Shown here: positions 44,791-56,720 of the stretch, piece by piece
How the letters are laid out: each line of letters begins with the position of its first letter
How positions within the stretch are numbered: position 1 is the stretch's first letter
Position numbers and translations under genes: made by a program
Assembly (NCBI GenBank): GCA_020736575.1
Contig: JAGPYM010000055.1
Span: 1-64,000 of the forward strand
Origin: Thelonectria olida
Lineage: Eukaryota; Ascomycota; Sordariomycetes; Hypocreales; Nectriaceae
Length of the DNA stretch: 64,000 nucleotides
Direction of reading: 5' to 3'
The notes under the pieces: generated by a model
Told to the model about the DNA's origin: nothing
What the model saw: the letters and a program-made list of their open reading frames with translations, nothing else
Database searches by the model: none

Positions 44791-45440
44791 GTCAAGCCCA
44801 TGGGACAGTTTCATGTGATGGGGCTTTCGATATTTAACGTAAGGTACTATCGTCTTCGGGACATTGCCTTGACAAGATTAACTACTGCGCCATTGACAAA
44901 ATACTAGACCCGTATATCTTATTGGCTTTTTCTCGTGGTTATTATCCTTGTTCCGTCTGACAAGATGTGCCCATTCCCAAAACCCGGTACCCCTGGCAGC
45001 CGTTCCTCCGCTCTGCTGCTCTCTCGTTCTGGAGGATTAAATAAAGCTCGGGAAACAAACAGTCGGGCTCCGTCACAAATGGAGAAGGAGGGTCTCATAG
45101 CTTAATTAGGAATTAATCCGTTCGATGGATAATAAAGGAGGCTGAAGTCGGGCACATTAGCCGTCCCAGGCCCGGCTACCGGCAAAGAAACGTATGATGA
45201 TCATTTATATGCTACAGCAGGGTGCAATGGCACGTGGGTTTAGATCGAAACTAAATGCATCCCGCTGTATTCGGGGGAATACCTCCGTTTCTATGATCTA
45301 GGGCATGAATGCTAATACGTGGGGCCCGACCGCCCGGGCGTTCATGAATACGAGAATCGGATGGTATGGATAAGGGTGAGAGGATAAATTGCCAAGCCCT
45401 ATTGTTTGATGGGTTTCAGGTCCATGCAAAGTGGAGTTGA
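44791..45440. other. Intergenic
   Basis: No gene recognised. Confidence 0.45.
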
Positions 45441-45566
45441 GGTCAGCGAGAGAGTGAAATCAGAGAGAGAAAGAGAGAGAGCGAGAAGAGGAGAAAGCGA
45501 GAAGAGGAAGCGAAAACGCGAAACAAAGTACGAACAGAGGTGTGGGTTCGGAAGTGTATATATATC
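45441..45566 (+). promoter_or_regulatory. GA-rich tract and TATA-like element upstream of the esterase
   Basis: A purine-only run of AGAG words (45445-45530) is followed by GTATATATAT at 45556-45565, about 85 bases before the ATG. Such an arrangement is common before well-expressed fungal genes. Confidence 0.5.
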
Positions 45567-45649
45567 GTGTGCTGGCCGATCTTGGTTGGCCATGTTTGAA
45601 GAGGAGCAGCAGCAACATCAAGTCGAACCATCCTCGCCCATCAAACACC

Positions 45650-46568
45650 ATGAAGGTCAGCCTTGCTTCCATCGTCGCCCTTGCCGGCACTGTCACCGCC
45701 CAGCTCCAGCAGGTGACCAGCTTTGGCTCCAATCCATCCGGAGCCAAGATGTACATCCACGTCCCCAACAACCTGCCCGCCAACCCGGCTGTTGTCGTCG
45801 CCATCCACCACTGCCAGGGCACGGCTCAATCGTATTACCAGAGCACGCCCTATGCTCAGCTCTCGAACCAGAAGGGCTTCATCGTCATCTACCCTGAGAG
45901 CCCCTACAGCGGAACCTGCTGGGACGTCAGCTCCAAGGCGACCATGACCCACGATGGTGGTGCCAACAGCAACAGCATCGCGAACATGGTTCGATACGTC
46001 CTGACCAAGTACAAGGCCAACAAGTCCAAGGTCTTTGTGACTGGATCATCCTCTGGCGCCATGATGACCGTGAGTCTACCGCAAATCTCGATCCAAGCGT
46101 CGGCATGTGCTAACAGTAGCATAGAACGTCATGGCCGCTACCTACCCCGATCTCTTTGCCGCCGCCGTCGTTTACAACGGCGTTCCCGCTGGCTGCTTCT
46201 TCACCAACTCGGTCAACGGCTGGAACTCTCAGTGTGCCCAAGGAAACGTCAACAAGTCCCCTGCCGAGTGGGCCAAGGCAGTCACCGATGCTTTTCCCGG
46301 CTACAGCGGAGCCCGCCCCAAGATGCAGATCTACCACGGCGGCGCTGACACCACCCTCCGACCTGCCAACTACCAGGAGACTATTGACCAGTGGTCGGGC
46401 GTTTTCGGTTACAACCCCACGAAGCCCCAGCAGTCCCAGAGCGGCGTTCCCCAGAGCGGCTACCGAACTGACACCTTTGGCCCCAAGCTGGTCGGTGTCT
46501 TTGCCCAGAACATTGGCCACACCGTGCCCGTCCGGGGCGCCGATGATATGAAGTTCTTTGGCCTGTAA
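45650..46568 (+). CDS. Secreted CE1-type esterase (acetylxylan esterase / PHB-depolymerase-like)
   Basis: Exons 45650-46069 and 46125-46568, intron 55 nt, phase 0, 287 aa. Signal peptide MKVSLASIVALAGTVTAQ. The alpha/beta-hydrolase nucleophile motif is GSSSG (132-136); the acid is in YHGGADTTL and the His in NIGHTVPV. GFIVIYPESPYSGTCWD and VYNGVPAGCF are family-typical. There is no carbohydrate-binding module. Expected to deacetylate xylan or release ferulate outside the cell. Confidence 0.9.
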
Positions 46569-48186
46569 ATGTTGAGATATAGGCTGGCTGTGTATATATT
46601 CTCAGGCGATGTAGGCTCTTAGACATGTTCGGGAGGAGAATAAAGAACTTTCCTCTAAAACGCGGGCTCCAAGCGGGCCCAAGTTCAATGTTCCGATCGG
46701 TCAAGTTCTCCAGGTTAGAAGTGCATTCCTTGATGGTTGACTAGAGATCCGCATAGTGTGAGCGACACACCGTGAATACCGCCTGCTTGAATTTCGAGAC
46801 CTAAAGAGGTTATTCGTTATCTAGATAGAGATGGATCTACACAACTCCACCCCCGGTTTACTAATGGGAATCGGAAGCATAGGCGTATCGAGTTTCGAAG
46901 CAAGCCTAAACCTCTAGCAAGGCCCCGGCTGCAAGGGCAACACAGGTATCCCTACCCTACACAATCGCTACCCGACGCTGTTATCTTTGGGGGTGCTCTC
47001 AGCCAACGCCCATACTGCTGCGGAATGACGTGCCGCGTGCTCAACGGGGTGCCTCGGACCAAGTCGCAGAACGGACTCCGAAGCAGATCACTCAGCACAC
47101 CCATCTTGAACATGTCGGGTCCAATTACGAGGAACTGACGGCAGAGGCCAGATATCGCATATAAGATGGGACACGGGCGGAGAAAAAGGAGAAGCAAAAC
47201 GAGGTAGAACTATAGCGCTTACCACATGCACGTAAAGGTGAGCATTTCATATGCTTCCAGAGGACTGTCTCGGGGTTCCAATACGTAGTCAAGACCAGGT
47301 CCATAATGAGTGCTGAATAACACTTAGCTTGCTCATCCATGGTGTGACAGGTACTAAAGGGGATGGGGTGGCGGGTGGCGAGCAGGCAAGACACCCGACA
47401 GTCGCTTCGAGCGCCGACTGGTATTGTGCCCTGAAGCAATATTGTACCCATACAGCTAGACCGCCAAGCAGGGGAGCATTTGCCCAGGACTTTTCCAATC
47501 AGCGTCGGGAATAACCACCCCTGGCCTACTGCGGAGAGCGGAGCAAAACCGCCTGAGGAGACTATTGCCACGGAGCCCCAGGTCCATTCGAGGAGCCACA
47601 AGGAATGTTTGATCGTCTAGAAGAATAATCTGCAGATCCAAAGCGGCTGGTAGCGGGAACATTAACTATAGCCTCCCCCTTAGGCGCCTTCTCGCACCTC
47701 CCGTCCTGAGACAGACGTCACTTCTGTGCTAAAGCGGGAGGCTTTTCCAAAGCGTTAGATGTCACAAGCGCCTCGATCTCGCGCCGCAAACTCCGGTCTT
47801 CTCGAAGAAGTAAAAAGCAGTTGACTGACGGAATCGGCTGCAGCTTATCGTTTTTAGCTGCATTGAATATGCCCTAAAGCCAGGCACCAGAAAGATTCAG
47901 GGACAAGGCTAATTTCCACCCGGAGACGGTGTCGAGACTATCTTTCAATAGTTCCGCGTGCAGGGGTCTTTTTTTCCAATACTTTAGTTTGGCAACCCAA
48001 TGAACGAGCGTCGAACACCAAACTGGAGCCATCAGCCGTGCTTCTGTCGACTGCACGAGAAACCAACGACAGAAAGATCAGGCCAACACCTCGCTTGGCC
48101 GAGAAAGACGTTGATGGGGATAGACTCCACAAGGATACGCGCCTTGTTTGTTAAAATGTCGTCCCTTTCCGCTCTCGCCGAGTCTG
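46569..48186. other. Intergenic, 1.6 kb, no gene supported
   Basis: A minus-strand ORF of 158 codons (47601-47125) is the longest, but it has low-quality composition and no motif. Perhaps a relic. Confidence 0.4.
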
Positions 48187-48300
48187 CTTGACTCGCCTCT
48201 TGACAAGGCCGCTTCCCTTCAAACACGCTCGTTACTTGCTTCATTCTCGTCTCTTGACAAGGCTGCTTCCCTTCAAACACGCTCATTACTTGATTCATTC
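48187..48300 (+). repeat. Tandem duplication, unit about 53 bp, two copies
   Basis: CTCTTGACAAGGC..GCTTCC followed by CTTCAAACACGCTC and TTACTTG occurs twice head to tail with only four differences. It lies in the leader/promoter of the repeat-tail secreted protein, ending about 22 bases before its ATG. Confidence 0.85.
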
Positions 48301-48321
48301 TCGACCACCAACCCCGCAGCC

Positions 48322-49566
48322 ATGGTCAAGTCTTTGAGGGCCGTCTTGCTCTCCGCAGGACTCCTGGCTTCCTCTGTCGCTGCCAAATCAGATGTCCCCT
48401 GCAGCGACGCATACAGCCCAAACATTGTCTCGGATCCATCCTTTGAGTGGGATCCCAGCCAGACTTGGCAGTTCAGCTCGGCTGATTGGACCTGGGCGCA
48501 CGATGCCTCCAACAACCACTACGCGTAAGTCTCGCCTGCGAGGAACACGCACGGCTTTGATGCTAATGCCAACCGCAGCACGCTTTCAGGCAACTCGCCC
48601 GCTCAGTCGGTCAAGCAACCAATCTCGAATCTCGCAATCGGCGCAACCTACACCTGGTCCCTCAACTTCTATGGTTACCTTGGAGGACAAAGCTCTAACT
48701 CACGAGTAACCTGTGACTTTTCATTGCGCTGGAGTGACGACGGTTCGGCGGATAGTCAAGTGGCGACGGGTTCAACATATTACAAGAGGGGCGAGCGAGA
48801 TCCTTCTTGGGGGCAGTTGACTGGCGAATGGGTGGCGACATCAAACACGGCATGGTTCGTGTTCGACATGCAGTGCGATTATGCGGATTCCCAGTTCTCT
48901 GTGAGCGTCGATAATGCTGCCATGAAGAAGGTCATTTGCGGAACAGGCCCCGAGCTCACTCCGGGCACAACTCCATCGAATACGCCCACGACGCCTGTCG
49001 ACACTCCGTATAATACGCCTACCGATATCGACTCTACAGCGTACGATACCCCAACGACCCCTTCAACTCCATATCAAACACCAACCGATATCGACTCGAC
49101 AATCTACGATACCCCAACGACTCCGTGTTCGACTCCAGTGAACACGCCCATCGACTCGACAATCTATGACACCCCAACGACCCCTTCAACTCCATATCAA
49201 ACCCCAACTGATATCGACTCGACAATCTACGATACCCCAACGACTCCTTGTTCGACTCCAGTGAACACGCCTATCGACTCGACAATCTATGACACCCCAA
49301 CAACCCCTTCAACTCCATATCACACGCCAACTGATATCGACTCGACAATCTACGATACCCCAACGACTCCTTCCACTCCATATCAAACGCCGACCGACAT
49401 CAACTCTACGACGTACGATACCCCAACGCCTGTCAATACACCAAGCACCACCCCAAGTCTGAGCACCCGAACTCCATCCACATTCTTTACCTCCACCTAT
49501 TCATCAACTCCTGCTTCCTCTCCGACAACAACTTCTCGGGGACGATGCGGGGTCAAGCAGCATTAG
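48322..49566 (+). CDS. Secreted protein with beta-sandwich-like domain and Thr/Pro repeat tail
   Basis: Exons 48322-48524 and 48579-49566, 396 aa. Signal peptide MVKSLRAVLLSAGLLASSVAA. Residues 25-210 (NIVSDPSFEWD, WTWAHDAS, TYTWSLNFYGYLGG, FDMQCDYADSQFSVSVDNA) resemble a carbohydrate-binding-like beta-sandwich of fungal cell-wall proteins. Then comes a tail of about 150 residues built from TPTDIDSTIYDTPTTP-type units. The tail ends RGRCGVKQH with no hydrophobic GPI signal, so it is probably secreted or wall-bound without an anchor. Confidence 0.75.
49010..49440 (+). repeat. Coding tandem repeat in the secreted protein
   Basis: Units of about 60 and 120 bases: TPTDIDSTIYDTPTTP alternating with STPYQ or CSTPVNTPIDST. 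One composite unit occurs twice in a row with nearly identical DNA (about 49066-49306), so it is young and likely variable in length between strains. Confidence 0.85.
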
Positions 49567-49869
49567 TCAAGCGGTCAGGCCGTCATACACTTCTTTGTAC
49601 ATATATTCAGGGGACCTCAGGAGGCAGATGTGTCCCAGTGTTAATACCAGTCTATATTAACATTCTCTTTGCAAATGTGGTCTCCTGTAACTTAGTGTAT
49701 TAGACAGCATGTACAGCTATAATCGTCTCAACCATTGGACAAATATAAAGAGATTCATAGGCTGTCAATTCTTATCACGGCATCTTCGTGTGTCCCTCAC
49801 AGAAGAACCAAGGGCGAGCCTGATCAAACGTTAACGAATGATTCACATTGCTCGTGTTCTAGGTCTCCG
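49567..49869. other. Intergenic between convergent genes
   Basis: Holds both 3' ends. No gene seen. Confidence 0.5.
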
Positions 49870-50652
49870 CTATTCCTCGTCCACATCTTCCTGCGAAACT
49901 AGTACTGTTGACGGTGAACGGTTTCTGTAGCAAAAAAATCCACCCGGTGGATGCTGGTGATATGCACAAGAGTCGGTTGGCTTCGAAGTCGACCCAGCCT
50001 CCTGACCAAGTCTCTTGTCGAGGACGGCAGTGACAAGATCGAGGAGAAATTCCTTTGGAAGATCTTCTTCAACCGCCCAGTCGCGTAACCAATTTCCATG
50101 TCCATGATTTGCATACAGGTCTACGAGTAGGCTCCTTGCTTCCGATGATTCCAATGTGTTGTCATAGATGACGCGGATAACTGGCCCAACAGGGTACCGA
50201 TGTCAACCATCACTCGCCGTTGACCCGGCCTTGTCCATCATGGCGTCAAGTGTAGCGTCCTTAAAGGCCCCATCTTGCGACATATCTCCTAGCACATAGG
50301 CTTTGGCCAGCTGCAGATACTCCACGGTTCCGCTGAGCCCGGGACTATCGATTCGCACCGGAAAGGTATGGCAATAGAGCCAGTGCAAGTAGATTTGGAA
50401 TACTTCAGGATCCTGGCTTTCCAGTCGTACAGATCGGTTCTTTCCTTCCTTCCAATTCCCACCCATGCATTTCTTGAAAATTTCGGAGGCTGCCGAAATC
50501 AAATTCTCGTGGACACTGAAGGTAATAGGGTGCTCTGATCCTACGATGACCTCGATGGATCGGCCGCTTAGGCTAAGAAGCAGTGAGATAAAGGTTATCA
50601 TGTTACGAAGAAACGAAGACAGAAAATGCTTCCTCGACGCAATCATCTTCAT
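49870..50652 (-). CDS. BTB/POZ domain protein
   Basis: Exons 50652-50214 and 50180-49870, 249 aa. The BTB core is SIEVIVGSEHPITFSVHENL, then SEIFKKCMGGNWKEGKN and the VFQIYLHWLYC segment. The two parts are joined by a 33-nt GT-AG gap (50213-50181) that removes an in-frame TGA; the frame is the same either way. The join STAIIRVIYDNTLESSEARS fits the usual post-BTB helices. The start is uncertain: ATG 50652 or 50601. BTB proteins of this fungal class are often of unknown role, some acting as Cul3 adaptors. Confidence 0.7.
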
Positions 50653-51299
50653 AGGTTCTTGTTGGATTGGTGCGCATGGCTTGGACAAATTGAGGTGTTT
50701 GGCGCCGCTTGGTGGTTCGGGCAATAACAAAGTCAAGAGTCAAAGTGAAGAATTGAAATGAATAATAAAGTAAGAACGCAAACGGACTCAAGGGAAGTGG
50801 ACGAGGGGTGACTGGCGAAGCTTCAACACATCTTGCTGTTCCCTCATAATGATGCGGTACGGTCTCGTTACTAGCTTCATATCCCCGACGTTGGGACTTT
50901 CATTGTCTAGGCCTTACGAGACCACAGGTTCGCAGGTTAGTTAGTATTCTTCCAGCTGGGTGTAATCGTTCACCCTTTTGCTCAGCTACCCTGAACCGCG
51001 GGCAGTGTCGCCATTTTTACTCACATCCATGGGTACAGCTTCCTCCAGTAATAGCAATACTCATCAACGGAGGGACGAACCTTAAGATAGTTCATCTTCT
51101 TATAGATACGTAATATGAAACCAAAAACTGATCAAGTAAATACGATGTAGGATTCGAGATCGACCTAAGAAACAATACGTTGTCAAATAACATACACAAT
51201 CAGTGTTGACAACCCATCCCCTCCCCTTTCTCATCCAGTAAACACAAACACTACAAGTGACATTCAATGGAAGCCAGCGACTCTTCCTTCCCCATCTGG
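50653..51299. other. Intergenic
   Basis: No gene seen; BTB promoter and the 3' side of the zinc-ribbon gene. Confidence 0.45.
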
Positions 51300-52004
51300 T
51301 CAGTTTGCTTTGGTGCCGCATTGGCGACAAAATCTGTCCTCGACCTGGCAAACGAAGCCGCATTGGGTACAATAACGAGGATTTGCGCCGAGAACTGGCT
51401 CTGCACTCTTTGGCCTCGCAGCTTGTGGCACTGACACTGCCGAGTATGGCGGCAGCCGTGGAGATGGAGCCCTCCTGAGCTGTTCCGGCTGCGTGCCGAA
51501 CCCAACGTTCGTGGCTGGCGCGTAGAGCTGTCCGGGCGCTGGCATCATGACACCCATTTCCTGTGGCTGCATTGGCATCGGTGGCTGCTCACTGTAGAAG
51601 TGCTGTGGCTGTTGTCGCATCTGCCGAGCAGCTTGATTCTCCGTGGTCGCTTTCACGGCGTCGTCAACAGCGCGCTGCATTCGTCGTTCCTGTTCTGCCT
51701 CTTGGCGAACCCGCTCGTCAACCTCCCGCTGTATCTGCATCTCGCGCTGGGATTCCATCACTGCCTGTTGCTGCACTTCCCGCCTGGCGGCTGCTCTGGA
51801 TGCGCCGACGACGACGGCGGCACCGAGGATGGGTCTTCGTCGACGGCCGAACATTGGGGTGATTGTATGGTAGAATGCGTCCTTGACTGAAAAGAATTCT
51901 GGGTTGGATAGAACGTCGAAGAGCTTGGTTCCCTGGGGGGGAATATCTAGCCATCTAATGAGACGACTGCCCGCAAGCGCTTCATGGCCATGTGATTGCA
52001 CCAT
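51300..52004 (-). CDS. Protein with coiled coil and C-terminal zinc ribbon
   Basis: Up to 234 aa from ATG 52004. The frame is open slightly further and an intron acceptor (CTTCAG at about 52023) suggests an upstream exon I cannot place. The N-terminal region is followed by GRRRRPILGAAVVVGASRAA (short hydrophobic patch), a Glu/Gln/Arg coiled coil (about 80-125), a Pro/Met/Gln-rich linker and a terminal double CxxC: YCTQCGFVC..FCRQCG. Such tails are found in SHOCT- or zinc-ribbon-type fungal proteins. Function unknown. Confidence 0.7.
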   Translation of the reverse strand: MVQSHGHEALAGSRLIRWLDIPPQGTKLFDVLSNPEFFSVKDAFYHTITPMFGRRRRPILGAAVVVGASRAAARREVQQQAVMESQREMQIQREVDERVRQEAEQERRMQRAVDDAVKATTENQAARQMRQQPQHFYSEQPPMPMQPQEMGVMMPAPGQLYAPATNVGFGTQPEQLRRAPSPRLPPYSAVSVPQAARPKSAEPVLGANPRYCTQCGFVCQVEDRFCRQCGTKAN

Positions 52005-52418
52005 TCGCAACAACTTTTCCACCTGAAGTTAGAGTTCAAGCCTCGCAGTCACTCGTGAGGAGCTGGTGACATGTGGCTCAGCCCACCGGTTCTAAGCGGC
52101 ATCCTCTTCCTGAGGTGGACGATGCTATTTCGCTGATGAAAGCCAGCTTGTCCTGTTAGTGTCGCCGGCCATGCCGAGCGAACTTACACCAACCAGTAAA
52201 TCACAACCCTATTTACGTATGCAGACCGCGGTAGCTCGGATGTCGTGATGGGGAAACGCATGAAGCTCTACGGATATGTTCTCGACAATGGGTTGTCTCC
52301 GCCAGCTTTCTGTTTCTTGGCCATTTTCAAACAAATAACAACATCTCGGTAAGAATAGAAGATCAATTTGAGCAAACTAAGCCGCACTTGCATGGCCGGA
52401 TACGTAAGGAGAGCTGAG
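52005..52418. other. Intergenic
   Basis: Likely contains the missing first exon of the zinc-ribbon gene. No other gene seen. Confidence 0.4.
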
Positions 52419-54368
52419 TCACAAGATGTCCTCCTCCACAACCTTGACCTTCACCTTCATTCCCCAGCCATCCGCACCTCCTACCCAGTTCTTCTTCTTT
52501 CCGACCTTCTCGACTATTCTCACGTGATCGCTCAGGGCCTTCTTGATCTTCGCAGGGTCATGTCTCACCTTCTGCACAGAGATTGTCAACTCCACACCTT
52601 CCCTCTGCTTTTTGCGTCCCAAGTCCCAAGCCCATTCAGAAGAGAGGACGACCCGAGGCTTGCTCTCGTCAATCTTTCCCGACGGATAGAGACGACTAAT
52701 CAAGTATCCAACCCTACCAAGGTATGCGGCCCACCAAACCTCCTCTGGCGTAATGACACGACGGAGTGCCTCCTTGAACTGAGCCTCGCGCGGGGGCAGC
52801 TCCCCCATGTACCGCGACTCGAGCATGAGAGCAAGTCTGGCCCTGTCCTCGTGAGAAACTCCACGGGTGGAAGCAAGCAGCCCGGCGCTGGTGCTGTACA
52901 TGGCCGCGGTCGACGCCAACTCCTTATCCATGATGGCATGGACGTACAGAAGATTGGCAAACGCGCGTATCACGTGCGAATTGATGGCATCAGGGAATCT
53001 GCGGGTACCGCCCTTTGAGGGCTCGGGGAAAGAGAACATGAGGAGGTTGGATATGGCCTGGACAGACTCGGGAGCGAACCGCTGCGTGGTGACCTCGAGG
53101 GGGTCTTGAGCTCGAATGCTGGGCTCGAGTTCTCTAAAGAGCAATCCTTCTCGCACACCTCCCTGACAGAAATGCGCAATTCGGATCCCATGTGGGATCG
53201 CGTGGGACAGGACGTTGACCAAAAACGCGACGGCAGGGACTTGGTGCCTCCGCCGATCGGAGACCCGGAAGACGGAATGGGCGTTCCGGGCAACGTCTTC
53301 CATGGCTTTTGTGTTCTCGAACCTCTTCCGATCAACCGTGTATCCATTGATGATGGAGATTGGATGAGGGTGCTGGCCGGCTTGGCTCATGTACAGCAGC
53401 AGGTAGCCCCAGCCTCTGAATCCCCCTCCGGAGAGGTATAACGGGAATCCGCCGCCAGTCTTGGCTTCTTCTACCAAGCTCTCAGGGACTTTGATTGTGT
53501 TGTATGCATCTTGGAAATTGGTGATCATTTCCTGGCGTAGCTTCTCAAGTGCCTTCTCTGCCTCGTCCTTCGATTTTCCCTTTTTCGCGTCATCGAGCCT
53601 TTTGGTCAATGCAGCTGCTCCGTACGGGAAGCTGATTGACCCTTTCTCGCTGATGCGGACGTTTCCACCCTGGGAGATGATCCAGGTAATCTGAGTGCTG
53701 CCGCCGCCGAGATCCATCATCAGGCCTCTGATATCGGAGAAGCCACTCGCGACACCCAGGGCGCCGATGCGTCCTTCGTCTTCCTTCCGCAGCATATCCA
53801 CGGAGAGTCCGGTAGCCGAATTGATTTCTTTTATGAACTCAGCTGAGTTGAGGGCAGCGCGAGTTGCTTCCGTAGCCACAATGTGAATGTTGTTTCGCAG
53901 AACGCCGAGGTCGGCGCAGACAATCTTGAAGCGATTCAGGGCGGCAACAATCTCGTCAATGATTTCTCGAGGGATGGGAATCTTGTGTCCGGTCTCTGGG
54001 TCGAATTGCGCATCATAAAGCGAAATGTCGACTCGATAAACATGAACCGTTGGGAGGATGCGAGAGAGAGGCGGGGATAGGTCTGTGACTGAGAAGCGGA
54101 TTCCGTTGCTGGGGGTGTCGTCAGCCTCTACGTTTGCTTCAAATCAGAGTCTCGATTACCTTCCCATATCAACCACGCCCCTCAGATAAGAGTGTTTCCC
54201 GTCTGGTGGTTCATCCTGGAGCTCGGTGCTGGGGCCGCAAAGCGAGCTCGAGTCATCAAGAAGATCAAATTCGGAGTTATCAGAGGAAGACATAGTTGAT
54301 GTCGAGAAGCCCTCAAGAGTAGAAGCTATGAAATCTTGATTGGGAGGCGCGATTGAGGTGTTGGTCAT
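52419..54368 (-). CDS. RTG2: Ppx/GppA phosphatase family protein, RTG2-like
   Basis: Exons 54368-54160 and 54108-52419, intron 51 nt, 632 aa. Phosphate-binding motif 1 is VVDMGSNGIRFSV (around the splice site, 66-78) and motif 2 is MMDLGGGSTQITW (200-212). These two plus LYLSGGGFRGWGYLLL define the exopolyphosphatase/ppGpp-hydrolase fold. The extra C-terminal half (SREYMGEL-like, WWAAYLGRVGYLI, VEKVGKKKNW) matches fungal retrograde regulation protein 2. In yeast Rtg2 relays mitochondrial state to nuclear genes; that role is inferred by homology. Start ATG 54368; the frame upstream is open but has no ATG. Confidence 0.87.
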
Positions 54369-56720
54369 TATGGCTGGTGAATAACCAGATAAATTGGTGA
54401 CGATGTATGCTTGGCTGTACACAAACTCCCCGGACTGAAGGGGTGGTAATCGCGAATATCGATCTTGCCAAGAGTGGTCAATGAAGAGCGGTGGATGCTG
54501 CCCATTATAATGATCATTATCCAACCCATAATGATATTGTTTATACTTTCTCCTGCACGACCAGCCCGGTCATGCTCTTGCATGGGATTATTACAGACGA
54601 CGGACAGCCCACCTGCATCCATGATTGGATTTAGTCCCCAGCCACGGCGTCTGATTGCTTTTGTAGCTGTCATGCCGAGATCATGATTCGCATAAAGCCG
54701 ATGCTGTGGCGGATGCGAACATCGCCGACGGTGCAGGTAATCTCGTCAATGTGATTCGGTGGCGCCCACTCTTGAAATCGGTCCCATCGCTGTCAAGCGG
54801 CGGAAACACGGCTAATCCACCATCTTTATGCCGCGGCTGCTGTTAAGGTTCGTTTTCTGGGTGTTGACATTGAGAGTGGCTCGGTATCGAGAGCGAGACA
54901 GTACCATATGACGGCATATTCTCAGCCACCTCTGTTCGGAGTAGCATGCGGTATACGGATAGATAAATTCAGGGGGCCTGGCAAGGTTCTCTTATGGTCC
55001 TACAGTTCACATGCCAGGGGAGTCCCATGAGATAGAGACAAACAGAGACCCCGGCGTGGCAAGTTGACAATATCGACGACCTATCCGGTCTGTGTCATTC
55101 AAAAAAATTCCTTGCGATATTCAGCCTCAGCGCGTGTAACTGGTTCTCGTATTGAGGTCGTGGCCTCGTTTGATCAGGGGTTGTACCACGGCAGGCCACA
55201 CATCATCATGACACACTGGTCGCGAATGGGCCAAGCCACGTCCTGTTTACGAAAGTTTGCGACCAACAGTGCTGGAGCTTGGATGTGGCTTGCTTGTGAT
55301 TGCACCAGGAAAAGCTTCCACGTGCCCTCCCCGTTCCTCTTTGTGAAAGAAGAGTGTGGCACAAGGTTTCCGAGTTTGGTGATCTGGGTTGAAATGCCGT
55401 CTAACGATCATCTCTTTCCCCTGATCGCCAAGATCCACGGAAATTCTGCAGAATCCTGCTCAATTAGTGTACTCCAACCCGCTCGAACACACTTGGGCTG
55501 AGAGTACATGTCCCCTCTTGGTAGCATCAAACAAAGTCAACATGGGACAGCAGCTTCGAAGGCTTTCGTCCTCTATCATGGCAAAAAGTTCCCAAGTTGA
55601 GAGCATGAGTAAGTCTGGTCCGGCGGTATCATCCGTGCTAATCTCGTGCAATTTCCAAAGCACAGCCTAGAGAGTGCTCCTTCTCGTGCTGGGGCTCTCC
55701 ACCTTGATGTCGTGATGCAGGCCCGCAAGACTGAGAATGCTTTCTCTGCGGATATCAGCCAATGAGACTCTGAGGTAGCTGTAGCTGTGTAGGAAAAAAA
55801 AAAGGGTTGCTTGGAACTGGCTGACTAAAGTTAGTTGATGAAATATGGATTTATAAGTCTCGCGTATGCTGCCAGGGCGAAGGTTGCGGCCTCGCGGGAG
55901 CTGACGTTCTGGTATGAAACGTTGCAAAATTGAGCTGCTGAGCGCGGATGCCTTGCACTTACGGAGACTACCGTTTAGTATCTAGTAGGAAAATGAGCGG
56001 GCTATCCAATGTGCCTTGCTTGGATTGGCTCAGTCGTCACCATGATTTTCTTCACCTCTACTCATGGCCAGTCATCCATAGATGAAGCGCAAATCGGTCA
56101 ACGCGCAGCTGAGCCACGACCCAACAAGATGCCTTTGCGGAGTCTGCGAACCAGTGAATCGTGCTTCAGGCACCAAGAAGGCAACAATAGGCAAAAGGCT
56201 CTGCCAACACGAGCAAGCATGAGACAAGTCGCAGCGTTGTGGTTGGCTCCTCGGGCACTGCGGGGCGATGCTGCCTGGTGAGAGTTGGGGGTCTGAATCC
56301 TCTCAGAACGCAACGCGACCATTCCTCGGTCATGGCGGCCGTTGTTGACTCATCCGGGTGAAAATCTTCACGGTCTAAGCAAAAGCAAAGCCAACCAGCC
56401 AACAATGCGGTGGCTGTTATTACCGCATACCTACCAGCAGGCTTCCATCTTTATTGCAAACAGGAGGCGAGGAGATGGTGATGTAATCAGGCACATACCA
56501 AAGTAGCTCTCGATAAGAGAGTCAACAGTCAAAGGCTCAAATTCAAGAATCCTTCTAAAGGGAAACTAGTTCCGAAGCACATATATAAGGAGCCAATATT
56601 CCCCGGACGGAGCAGCCTTCCCTTCCTCCTCTATTATTACCCCAAGAAGTCCTTATAAGAAAGAAGCTTCAACAAATCCCTTCTCTGGATTCAATATTCC
56701 TGCCCCTTTGAACAGTCACC
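54369..56720. other. Intergenic, 2.3 kb, no gene supported
   Basis: A plus-strand ORF of 145 codons at 55064-55501 has no motif. An A-rich run lies at 55793. TATATAAG at 56582 lies about 140 bases before the AAA ATPase start and is its likely TATA element. Confidence 0.4.

Noticed and set aside
45406..45897. Lys/Arg/Glu-rich plus-strand ORF overlapping the esterase start
   Set aside because: It arises from the GA-rich promoter tract and then runs in the wrong frame through the esterase gene.
47125..47601. 158-codon minus-strand ORF as a gene
   Set aside because: No recognisable domain and no splice context; kept only as a possible relic in the spacer note.
55064..55501. 145-codon plus-strand ORF as a gene
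   Set aside because: No motif, no signal peptide, poor start context and composition like the surrounding spacer.
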